Assembly (NCBI GenBank): GCA_016288005.1
Contig: JAEEXY010000003.1
Location: 26,801 to 90,800 of the forward strand
Direction: 5' to 3'
DNA: 64,000 nucleotides
DNA from: Lachnospiraceae bacterium
GTDB taxonomy: Bacteria; Bacillota; Clostridia; Lachnospirales; Lachnospiraceae
Shown here: piece by piece, positions 56,241 through 63,095 of the stretch
Numbering within the stretch: the stretch's first letter is position 1
Layout of the letters: every line of letters begins with the position of its first letter
Position numbers and translations under genes: made by a program
Notes under the pieces: model-generated
What the model was told of the DNA's origin: nothing
What the model saw: only the letters and a program-made list of their open reading frames with translations
Database searches by the model: none

Positions 56241-57161
56241 TTATTCGTAATCAAAAAGCCCGTCGTTCTTCTCCTCCAGGGCTTTTATCATGTGATACGT
56301 AAACTCATTATACGGGGTCGGGATCCCGAGCTCACGCCCCATGCGGACGATCGCGCCCGAAAACATATCGACTTCCGTGTGACGTTTTGCGTCCAGATCC
56401 TGGAGCGTCGAGTATCTGGCTCTCTTAAAGACCTTTGACCCGCGGTAAGACGCCGGATCCGCCGCAGACAGGTCTATTCCCTTGGCTTTTGCGATCTCTT
56501 CCAGTTCTTTTACCAGGCCGTCCCTGATGGCGGCAACGTGCTCGCTGTCACTGTACGCGCCGACTCCCACGCCCAGCATCGCCTGGGGCTGGTTGCTCCC
56601 GACGTTCAGCCTGAACTTGGTCCATATCTCGGGCAGTATCACATCCGTTTCGCGGTAATGAAGGCCCGTTCCCTCAAACAGCTCCGCTATCGCGCGGGTC
56701 CGTGCGGAGGGCTTGCCGTCCTTTTCGCCGTAGATGATGCCTATCGTCGATTCCGCGTCAAAATATATCCTGTTCCCTTTTCTTTCCGACGCAACTTTTA
56801 TCAGTGAAGGAAGCACCCGCTCTTCGCCTATTTCCGCCGCGATCGCGTCTTCGCTGTCGACGCCGTTCATCAGGCTCATCACTGTGGTGTGCTCATCCGC
56901 GATAACTTTAATATCCTCAACCGCCGAACTTAAGGAATTATACTTGACCGCCACGATGACCAGATCCGCGCCGCGGGCTTCCTCAGGGGTCCTGACCGCA
57001 GGCTTATACAGGCGGTCATTTATGTAAAAACCGTCCCGCTCAAATCTTTCTTTTCTCTCGCCCGATGCGATCACGGACAGGTCTATGCCAGCTTTCTGCG
57101 AAAGTCCCCACAGCATATAGCAGCCTACCGCGCCCGCGCCGATGATTGCCACTTTCCTCAT
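56241..57161 (-). CDS. Ketopantoate-reductase-family protein
   Basis: A 306-residue PanE/ApbA-type reductase. The Rossmann loop IIGAGAVGCYML is at residue 6, the Lys-containing AVKYNSL matches the family's K-Asn pattern, and the C-terminal half with EIWTKFRLNVGSN and KRHTEVDMFSG fits the ApbA_C domain. True ketopantoate reductase (coenzyme A synthesis) or a paralogue; paralogues are frequent in Lachnospiraceae and other 2-ketoacid reductases are possible. It starts 17 bases after a small unknown gene. Confidence 0.9.
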   Translation of the reverse strand: MRKVAIIGAGAVGCYMLWGLSQKAGIDLSVIASGERKERFERDGFYINDRLYKPAVRTPEEARGADLVIVAVKYNSLSSAVEDIKVIADEHTTVMSLMNGVDSEDAIAAEIGEERVLPSLIKVASERKGNRIYFDAESTIGIIYGEKDGKPSARTRAIAELFEGTGLHYRETDVILPEIWTKFRLNVGSNQPQAMLGVGVGAYSDSEHVAAIRDGLVKELEEIAKAKGIDLSAADPASYRGSKVFKRARYSTLQDLDAKRHTEVDMFSGAIVRMGRELGIPTPYNEFTYHMIKALEEKNDGLFDYE

Positions 57162-57178
57162 ATCAGTGCCTCAACAAA

Positions 57179-57403
57179 TCAATAAAACTTCTCTATATCG
57201 CCTTCGATCCCGTACCGCTCCTTAAATGCCAAAAGATCGGCCGTATCCCTGATCAGCATGACTTCCTCAAAGGCTCCGGTATTAAGATCCCTAAAACCGG
57301 CTACCTGCTCACCCGTGCAGATGCTCGCCCTGATGACCGGTTTCTTATTCTCATGGTCGTAAGAGCCTTTAGACCCCTGTTTTTTCTTAAAAAATAAGCC
57401 CAT
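57179..57403 (-). CDS. Small conserved-looking protein, unknown function
   Basis: 74 residues: a basic start (FFKKKQGSKG), then VIRASICTGEQVAGFRDLNTGAFEEVMLIRD. This pattern is shared by many small Lachnospiraceae proteins, some loosely named aspartate dehydrogenase in databases without support. No membrane segment or known motif. It lies six bases after the MBL gene and 17 before the KPR gene. Confidence 0.72.
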   Translation of the reverse strand: MGLFFKKKQGSKGSYDHENKKPVIRASICTGEQVAGFRDLNTGAFEEVMLIRDTADLLAFKERYGIEGDIEKFY

Positions 57404-57409
57404 AATCCC

Positions 57410-58207
57410 CTATTTATTTTTTATCTCGATCCTGTCGAGGATTCCCTGTACACCAACATTTTGGTGAGTCAGGTACATCCTCATCACGTCCTGTATAAAC
57501 TCGTCGTCAGCTCCGGTTTTCTTGCGTATCTTTGCGCTCTCGCAGCCTCTGTCGATAAGCTTAATGATGCCCGAAACCAGTGCATACAGATCCGAATTCG
57601 TCGGGGGTTCAACCGAGGTTTCACCTAATTGCGCAGTCTTCGCATGCCCATAATATACCGTCTTCGGTTTCAGCGCCAGCAGCCTGTCCCAGCTCTGTCC
57701 GATCTGCGTCCCGGCATGGAGCTCCAGCTCGTACAGCGGGTTCAGGTCGCCCACAAACAGCTCGCCGCTGTCCAGATACAGGGAAACACTGTCATCACTG
57801 TGTCCCGGCGTATGTATGATCCTGCCGGACAATCCGATACGCGCCAGAATATCCGTGCCTTCGTCGAGCGAGAACCTGAGCACTCTGTCATCCCTGATAG
57901 GGATAAATGCCCTGTTCTTCTCTTTTTCGAACACGCTGTCGACCGCATGGAGGTAATCCGCTTGTACGTCGGGAACCAGCAGTACCGCGCCCATATCCGC
58001 TATCTCCTGCGCTATTCCCATATGGTCGGGATGATAGTGAGAGATGAGGATATAGTCTATATCCCTGACAGCGATACCCGTCTCTCCCATCGCCCTGCAG
58101 AATGCAGGAAACGTTCCGGCCCAGCCTGTATCAAACAGGAGCCGGCCACGGTCGCCCTCGATCAGATACGTGTTCGTATTTGAATAGTGCAGCTCGTGAA
58201 CTCTCAT
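57410..58207 (-). CDS. Metallo-beta-lactamase-fold hydrolase
   Basis: A 265-residue MBL protein with the complete metal motif ISHYHPDHMG (HxHxDH), HTPGHSDDS, FVGDLNP and a late His in VYYGHAKT. Substrate unknown. It overlaps the inositol-monophosphatase gene by 4 bases (ATGA). Confidence 0.92.
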   Translation of the reverse strand: MRVHELHYSNTNTYLIEGDRGRLLFDTGWAGTFPAFCRAMGETGIAVRDIDYILISHYHPDHMGIAQEIADMGAVLLVPDVQADYLHAVDSVFEKEKNRAFIPIRDDRVLRFSLDEGTDILARIGLSGRIIHTPGHSDDSVSLYLDSGELFVGDLNPLYELELHAGTQIGQSWDRLLALKPKTVYYGHAKTAQLGETSVEPPTNSDLYALVSGIIKLIDRGCESAKIRKKTGADDEFIQDVMRMYLTHQNVGVQGILDRIEIKNK

Positions 58208-58986
58208 AATACTCCGTTAAAGCATGCCGGTATCTCTTTGACTCCCCGCGCCCGGCACAGCGCGGACGAAGGCCCCTTATACGAGAGCGGGTTGCCTGCG
58301 ATGTCAGTCACCGTACAGCCCGCTTCCTGCGCTATCAGGGCGGCTGCGGCATAATCCCACAGCTGGATCCTGAGCTCGAAATACAGGCTGCAGCGTCCCA
58401 TGGCTACGCAGCATATATCCCACGCGGCAGTGCCCGAACGCCTCAGATCGACGCATAAAGGCAGGAGGTTCTTCGCTGCCTCAAAGGTAGGCTCCCGCAG
58501 TTCGGTATAATATGGTGCCGTACCGAATACTGCCAGCGAATCGGACAGCGGCGTGTCAGCGGACATTATCCGTTCCCCGTTCATAAACGCTCCCTGCCCG
58601 GATACGGCTGAAAACATCATATCATCGTAAGGGTTGTAGACGACTGCCATGAACGGCGCGCCATCCTTCAGCAGCGCTATGGATATGACCGAGGGCCGGT
58701 ACGCAAAGATAAAATTGGATGTTCCGTCGATCGGGTCCAGCACGAAGCAATACCCCCGGCTCATCTTAGCCGTAAAAACATCCTGCCCGTCCTCTTCACC
58801 GAGAAACGACGCGCCCGGAACTACTGCCGAGAGGCGCTCGACCAGGAAAGCCTGGATCTTCTCATCCGTCTCCGTGCAGAAATTGGCATGGCCGCTCTTT
58901 TCCATTATGCGGGGCCGCACTGCGGATGTCATAATCCTGCCGGCCTCGACCGCGACCTCAGCTATACTGTCAATGCTCATACTCAT
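58204..58986 (-). CDS. Inositol-monophosphatase-family phosphatase
   Basis: A 260-residue protein. The metal motifs GEEDGQ, DPIDGTSNF and WDYAAAALIAQEAG of the family are present, so it should be an active Mg-dependent phosphatase of inositol phosphates, PAP or sugar phosphates. It lies in the same run as RidA and the alpha/beta hydrolase. Precise substrate unknown. Confidence 0.92.
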   Translation of the reverse strand: MSMSIDSIAEVAVEAGRIMTSAVRPRIMEKSGHANFCTETDEKIQAFLVERLSAVVPGASFLGEEDGQDVFTAKMSRGYCFVLDPIDGTSNFIFAYRPSVISIALLKDGAPFMAVVYNPYDDMMFSAVSGQGAFMNGERIMSADTPLSDSLAVFGTAPYYTELREPTFEAAKNLLPLCVDLRRSGTAAWDICCVAMGRCSLYFELRIQLWDYAAAALIAQEAGCTVTDIAGNPLSYKGPSSALCRARGVKEIPACFNGVL

Positions 58987-59021
58987 AGGGTTTTGTGACT
59001 CCTCCTACAGCTCTGCTTCGC

Positions 59022-59396
59022 TCAGGGCAGCACAGCGACAACTTCCACCTCGCAGAGCGCGCCCTTCGGCAATGCGCTGACCTCCACGCAGGATCTGGCA
59101 GGTTTCTCGGTAAAGTATCTGCCGTAAACCTCGTTAAATGCCGCGAAATCCCCCATGTTCGTCAGGAAGCAGAGCGTTTTGACAACATTATCTGTCGATG
59201 TGCCTGCTGCCTCCAACACAGCTTTCAGATTCTTCATGACCTGCTCTGCCTGCTCGGTGACATTGTCCCCGACTATCGTCCCTGTGGCGGGATCCAGCGG
59301 GATCTGGCCGGAAGTGTAGAGCATCCCATTGACCTCGATGGCCTGGGAATACGGTCCTACTGCTGCGGGTGCTTTTTCGGTAAAAATCTTTTTCAT
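59022..59396 (-). CDS. ridA: RidA-family enamine/imine deaminase
   Basis: A 124-residue RidA/YjgF protein: PAAVGPYSQAIEVNG, YTSGQIP and the catalytic Arg in PARSCVEVSALPKGA. RidA hydrolyses reactive 2-aminoacrylate and related enamines from PLP enzymes. Length typical. It lies 36 bases before the phosphatase gene. Confidence 0.96.
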   Translation of the reverse strand: MKKIFTEKAPAAVGPYSQAIEVNGMLYTSGQIPLDPATGTIVGDNVTEQAEQVMKNLKAVLEAAGTSTDNVVKTLCFLTNMGDFAAFNEVYGRYFTEKPARSCVEVSALPKGALCEVEVVAVLP

Positions 59397-59407
59397 AGCG
59401 GGTCCTC

Positions 59408-59971
59408 CTATCTTTCAATAAACTCCTTCGTTAAGCGCATCACACTTGTCATATACTCTATGTTCCTGATCACATCCGCGCTTTCGAGCGAATGATTGCA
59501 TTCCGGATATGTCCGAAGCTCTATCCCGTTTTCAGCTGCCAGTTTTCTGACGTTATTCAGATCCGACCAGGGGTCTGCTTCACCGATAAAAGCAATGGCA
59601 TTTCTTAATCCGAAAGAAAAAGTTGCTTCAACCGGTGTATACCAGATCTGTCGCACCTTCAGGTCATGTGCCATCGCATACTTTGCCGCAATAACCGTCC
59701 CGATGCTCTTGCCGATGAACAGGATGTCCTCATAAGCAGAAAAAGCGACTCCTTCCAGCTGCTCTTCTGCCTGTTTGTACGCTATATCTGCCGCGGCTTT
59801 CATCTTTTCAGCATCCCCTCTTACCTTCTCGGGCAGGTCATGGTACTCGATATTTATGATCTCATAGTCTTTGCCCTGAGCCAGTTTAGAGGAATAATAC
59901 AGGAGCGGCTTGTCCTTGTGATATCCCATTCCGGGAAAAATAATCGCTAATCTCTTGGTTTTCATATGCAT
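59408..59971 (-). CDS. Small alpha/beta hydrolase
   Basis: 187 residues, with the nucleophile GKSIGT, an oxyanion region IFPGMGYHKDKPLLYY and a late His in ECNHSLES. There is no lid domain, so it is a compact hydrolase; the substrate cannot be given. Two ATGs lie 6 bases apart (59971 and 59965) and neither has a strong ribosome site. Confidence 0.85.
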   Translation of the reverse strand: MHMKTKRLAIIFPGMGYHKDKPLLYYSSKLAQGKDYEIINIEYHDLPEKVRGDAEKMKAAADIAYKQAEEQLEGVAFSAYEDILFIGKSIGTVIAAKYAMAHDLKVRQIWYTPVEATFSFGLRNAIAFIGEADPWSDLNNVRKLAAENGIELRTYPECNHSLESADVIRNIEYMTSVMRLTKEFIER

Positions 59972-59994
59972 TTATCCGGATATAACCGGTTCCT

Positions 59995-60165
59995 CTATTC
60001 GATCTCGTACTGCATCATCTCATACTTCAGACGGCAGCCTACATATATCTCGTCCGGCAGCAATGCCCTGGCCACCAGTTTCAGGTCATCAGAATCGATG
60101 TCTGTCCGCTTCAGATTGGCATAGTCGCCGTCAATGCTAACAACTTCGTAATACCAGGTATCCAT
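59995..60165 (-). CDS. 56-residue protein, previously easy to miss
   Basis: Reads M-D-T-W-Y-Y-E-V-V-S and ends M-M-Q-Y-E-I-E with a TAG. A GGGAGGG site lies five bases before the ATG at 60165. It is acidic, with a short beta-strand start (VVSIDGDY) and no Cys pairs. It lies 33 bases after the ADP-ribosylglycohydrolase gene and 23 before the alpha/beta hydrolase gene. Unknown function; a real small gene by its ribosome site and spacing. Confidence 0.7.
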   Translation of the reverse strand: MDTWYYEVVSIDGDYANLKRTDIDSDDLKLVARALLPDEIYVGCRLKYEMMQYEIE

Positions 60166-60198
60166 TTGCGCCCTCCCAATTCTTATAAAAACATTTTA

Positions 60199-61044
60199 TC
60201 ATGGTCTGAAATCCGCTTCAATAGAAGTCCTTTTTTGAGAATAGAATCCCGCGCTCTCAAAATCTTTCAGAATGCCGAGCAGTTCGGGATCAAGTCTTGA
60301 CTCTGCTTCTTTTTTAAAATCCTCCGAAACACCGTAAAATGCTTCGGCGATACTGCCCGCTATGGCTGTCAGTGTGTCGCAGTCTCCGCCGAGGGATACA
60401 GCGGTCCGGATCACATCTTCAAAACCGGTTCCTTCAAAGAAAGCCGCAAATGCCTGCGGAACAGTTTCCTGGCAGCTCTCGACATGATGATATGTAGGGC
60501 GGATCTCATCGCAAGTCCGGGAAAGATCATATCCGAAATTCTCGCTCACATAGTCGCGGATCTCTGCTTTGCCGGCTCCGGTCCGTGCGAGGTATATAGC
60601 TGACGCAACCGATTCTGCGCCTTTGATCCCCTCAGGATGGTCGTGAGTTACCTCCGCGGAGTATCTTGCCACTTCCCTGATTCTCTCAATGGACTCAAAA
60701 GCCCATCCTATCGCGGAAACCCTCATGGCTGATCCGTTTCCGTAGCTTCCGTACGGTTTGGGATCCGGGGATCTGAGCCATACGGCAAATCTTCCGCCAT
60801 ACTCACCCTGCGCATATCTTCTGCCAAGGTCCTGCATGCAGCGCACAAATCCTCTCTTCAGCGGGAGTTCCCCGGCATCTACCCCCACCTGCATAATCGC
60901 TTTGGCTATAGCCAGTGTCATAACAGTATCATCGGTATACCTTATCGACTCTTTGGGATTAAACAGTATAAAGTCCTTTGTCTTATCACCTCTGTCAAAT
61001 TCATAGGGTGCCCCGATCATATCTCCTAAAATCGCTCCGTACAT
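60199..61044 (-). CDS. ADP-ribosylglycohydrolase-family protein
   Basis: 281 residues. The dimetal motifs YTDDTVMT near residue 37 and GGDCDTLTAIAG near 230 define the DraG/ARH family, which removes ADP-ribose from proteins. The protein is slightly smaller than DraG, as in many phage and bacterial homologues. It heads the minus-strand array and has a 309-base gap upstream. Target unknown; a macro-domain gene lies 760 bases away on the other strand. Confidence 0.9.
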   Translation of the reverse strand: MYGAILGDMIGAPYEFDRGDKTKDFILFNPKESIRYTDDTVMTLAIAKAIMQVGVDAGELPLKRGFVRCMQDLGRRYAQGEYGGRFAVWLRSPDPKPYGSYGNGSAMRVSAIGWAFESIERIREVARYSAEVTHDHPEGIKGAESVASAIYLARTGAGKAEIRDYVSENFGYDLSRTCDEIRPTYHHVESCQETVPQAFAAFFEGTGFEDVIRTAVSLGGDCDTLTAIAGSIAEAFYGVSEDFKKEAESRLDPELLGILKDFESAGFYSQKRTSIEADFRP

Positions 61045-61353
61045 TTTTGCTCCTTTCGTTTACTTGCCATGAAGTAATGATTACCCGTTTATCATCTGTT
61101 TCTGAGCTAACATTTAGTTTTTCATTTACAGCTGTACCCTAACTATAAACGAAATGCTGTCCAATACGAACACCTAAGTATCGAACAGGCATTCTTCTTT
61201 TCGAATGTTTTGTCAAAAAGTAAATTCTACTGGGTGGAAGTTACTTTTTGATTCAAAACACAGATTAGACCTTCCTAATCCGCTCCTATACCGATGTAAG
61301 AAATGTTTTTGCGGATGTATAATGGTTCTATCAAAAGAGAGGAGGACATTCTG
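61045..61353. other. Intergenic region with a large hairpin
   Basis: About 309 bases, divergent between the ARH gene and the small membrane-protein gene. It is AT-rich, and holds the 61207-61258 hairpin and a -10 TATAAT at 61318-61323 for the plus-strand gene. I see no further gene in it. Confidence 0.6.
61207..61258. repeat. Large imperfect hairpin
   Basis: GTTTTG-TCAAAAAGTAA at 61207-61223 pairs with TTACTTTTTGA-TT-CAAAAC at 61241-61259; the inner 11 bases are perfect, the loop is 17 bases. No T-tract, so it is not an ordinary terminator. It could be a small mobile-element relic or an RNA leader. Confidence 0.5.
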
Positions 61354-61602
61354 ATGATCACATTATTTACAATATTCATGATTGCTTTTTTCTTTAAGAT
61401 GATTGGATTTGCTTTCAGAATGGCTTGGGGACTGACAAAGGTGTTTTTCGGCATTATCATCCTTCCTGTCGTGCTGATCGGTCTGGTAGTGTTCGGACTT
61501 ATCCGGTTCGCATTCCCGATTCTCCTGATCGTTTCAGTCGTGATGCTGATAAAGTCAGCTTTCTCAGACGAAGAGGACGCAGAAGCAGTTGAGATGAGAT
61601 AA
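61354..61602 (+). CDS. 82-residue membrane protein
   Basis: From the ATG at 61354 (GGAGG eight bases upstream), with about two membrane helices (residues 3-28 and 32-60), an almost entirely hydrophobic protein and an acidic tail (SDEEDAEAVEMR). It has its own -10 and a strong terminator. Not recognised; tail-acidic small membrane proteins are sometimes stress or holin-like, but nothing shows that here. Confidence 0.75.
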   Translation: MITLFTIFMIAFFFKMIGFAFRMAWGLTKVFFGIIILPVVLIGLVVFGLIRFAFPILLIVSVVMLIKSAFSDEEDAEAVEMR

Positions 61603-61615
61603 AAGAAGAACAACG

Positions 61616-61659
61616 GGGCTGCAATTAAGGCATTGTGTCTTATTGCAGCCCTGCTTTTT
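61616..61659 (+). terminator. Terminator of the small membrane-protein gene
   Basis: GGGCTGCAAT (61616-61625) and ATTGCAGCCC (61642-61651) form a perfect stem, followed by TGCTTTTTG. Confidence 0.85.
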
Positions 61660-61804
61660 GTGTAATCGACACCGCTTTACGCCGCCTGATATCTCCTTAT
61701 TGCACCAGAAAACAGGTCGCGTGCCGAAAGACCTTAAAAACAATAGTGACAAGATCTTTTTAGGTGTATAATAGTGTTGCAAAAAGTCATCGGAGGTACC
61801 TATC

Positions 61805-62329
61805 ATGTCGAAGCTAGAACTCATCCAGGGATCCTGCGTGCGTCAGGCCGCAGACGTTATTGTAAATGCAGCGAACCGGTACCTTGCACACGGAGCTGGT
61901 GTATGCGGACAGATATTTGAAAGTGCCGGTCCCGACAAACTCGCAAAGGCATGCAGTAAGTACCCTACTCCGCTCAATGACGGGAACGCAGTCATCACTC
62001 CTTCATTTGACCTGACCAATGCCAAAGCTATAATCCATGCCGTCGGTCCTGACTTTAACAACACCCCCAAGGCATTCAAAGAGCTGTTCGATGCGTATTA
62101 CACCTCGCTGGTAGTGATGAAGGAAAACGGATATCACAGTATCGCATTCCCCCTGATCAGCTCCGGAATATTCGGCGGGAACCTTCCCCGTAAGTGCGCG
62201 GAATCGGCAAAACAATGCCGCAGGGCTTATCAAAGGTTCGTCTCAGACTATCCCGATTATGATATCGAGGTAACGCTTTGTGCATTTAAGCCCGAAGAAT
62301 ACTCTGAGGCTAAAGAGGAAATACTTTAA
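61805..62329 (+). CDS. Macro-domain protein (ADP-ribose binding/hydrolysis)
   Basis: 174 residues. IVNAANRYLAHGAGVCGQIFESAG is the ADP-ribose-binding loop with the catalytic-type Asn; FPLISSGIFGGNLPRK is the second loop, with the phosphate-binding SSGI. It is close to O-acetyl-ADP-ribose or ADP-ribosyl-protein deacylases. A TATAAT at 61767-61772 and an SD GGAGG precede the ATG. It heads a plus-strand block with two small proteins, a Lar-like protein and a Y-family polymerase. Three ADP-ribose-linked genes lie within 4 kb of this block's left flank. Confidence 0.92.
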   Translation: MSKLELIQGSCVRQAADVIVNAANRYLAHGAGVCGQIFESAGPDKLAKACSKYPTPLNDGNAVITPSFDLTNAKAIIHAVGPDFNNTPKAFKELFDAYYTSLVVMKENGYHSIAFPLISSGIFGGNLPRKCAESAKQCRRAYQRFVSDYPDYDIEVTLCAFKPEEYSEAKEEIL

Positions 62330-62330
62330 G

Positions 62331-62510
62331 ATGACTAACGAGCAGAAAAGGGATCTGTATTACAGGCAGAAAGAAACCCTCGACCAGTTCCTCACAACCG
62401 GTGCCATCACACGCGCCCAGTACGAAAAGAGCCTCGGCGATCTGACACGGAAAATGGGCATGGAGGACGAGCTGCATACAGAAGAGGCAAAAGATGAGCA
62501 AGTTCAATAA
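62331..62510 (+). CDS. 59-residue SHOCT-like small protein
   Basis: MTNEQKRDLYYRQKETLDQF, LTTGAITRAQYEKSLGDLTRKMG: a short helical protein with the SHOCT-like pattern seen near phage and mobile-element genes. One base separates it from the macro gene stop. It overlaps the next gene by 17 bases, so expression is coupled. Confidence 0.78.
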   Translation: MTNEQKRDLYYRQKETLDQFLTTGAITRAQYEKSLGDLTRKMGMEDELHTEEAKDEQVQ

Positions 62511-62733
62511 AGGTGATCGTGTCTTCGTGACCGTCTCAAACAGCTTTGTGCGGGAGGCAGAAGTATTAAGCGCCTCCGGCGGTTTCTATACGCTCCGCTT
62601 TATCAACAGGGAAGGCGGCACGAGAGTCAGGGAATCACGGCTCTTTACCACAAAAGAAGAGGCCGAGACTTCCATCGGTGGCTCAAAGATACAGACCGGC
62701 CGGGAAAACAATAATCATGCGCAGCTGAGGTAA
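62494..62733 (+). CDS. 79-residue basic protein, unknown function
   Basis: A small beta-rich protein beginning MSKFNKGDRVFVTVSNSFVREAEVL, which resembles an SH3/KOW-like barrel, with a Ser/Arg/Asn-rich tail. GAGG six bases before the ATG. Its position between a SHOCT-like protein and a Lar-like zinc protein suggests an accessory operon. I do not recognise the family. Confidence 0.72.
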   Translation: MSKFNKGDRVFVTVSNSFVREAEVLSASGGFYTLRFINREGGTRVRESRLFTTKEEAETSIGGSKIQTGRENNNHAQLR

Positions 62734-62740
62734 TAAAGAT

Positions 62741-62938
62741 ATGAAAGACGGAACATTAAAGGAATGCCCGTTCTGCGGCGGCAAGGCAAAGCTCTCGAAC
62801 AGGCTCGTTGTTGACGGAACACAGGTAAAGACGGTTTATCATATATATTGCACGAAGTGTCTGGCTACTATCGCTGAGTACGACACAGAATTCGGTGCTC
62901 TGGCTGCATGGAATCAACGCATTTCCGCGGATAAATAA
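62741..62938 (+). CDS. Lar-like zinc-ribbon protein, copy 2
   Basis: 65 residues with CPFCGG, YCTKC and AAWNQR, as in copy 1 at 23388; most residues are the same (for example KLSNRLVV and EYDTEF), but many codons differ. It starts seven bases after the 79-residue gene. In this copy the context is an accessory block with a Y-family polymerase. Function by analogy with restriction alleviation is unproven. Confidence 0.88.
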   Translation: MKDGTLKECPFCGGKAKLSNRLVVDGTQVKTVYHIYCTKCLATIAEYDTEFGALAAWNQRISADK

Positions 62939-62948
62939 ATGGTTACTA

Positions 62949-62966
62949 CAAGAATTCCCATTCTTG
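62949..62966. promoter_or_regulatory. Inverted repeat before the polymerase gene
   Basis: CAAGAAT-TCCC-ATTCTTG: 7-base arms with a 4-base loop, directly after the Lar-like stop. A possible operator for the polymerase gene or a weak hairpin; it does not match the usual clostridial LexA box. Confidence 0.4.
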
Positions 62967-62985
62967 TCATGTAACACCCCTTAAC

Positions 62986-63015
62986 AAGGACAGCTTTACC
63001 CAAGCTGTCCTTTCA
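62986..63015 (+). terminator. Terminator-like hairpin after the Lar-like gene
   Basis: AAGGACAGCTT (62986-62996) and AAGCTGTCCTT (63002-63012) pair perfectly with a 5-base loop, followed by TCAATACT. The tail is weak. Confidence 0.6.
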
Positions 63016-63095
63016 ATACTAGAGAATTGTCCTTCCGCGTCACACCGCGTATCAGCTACGTCTTTACAAGCAAAAATAATGAAAGGATCCCGTGC

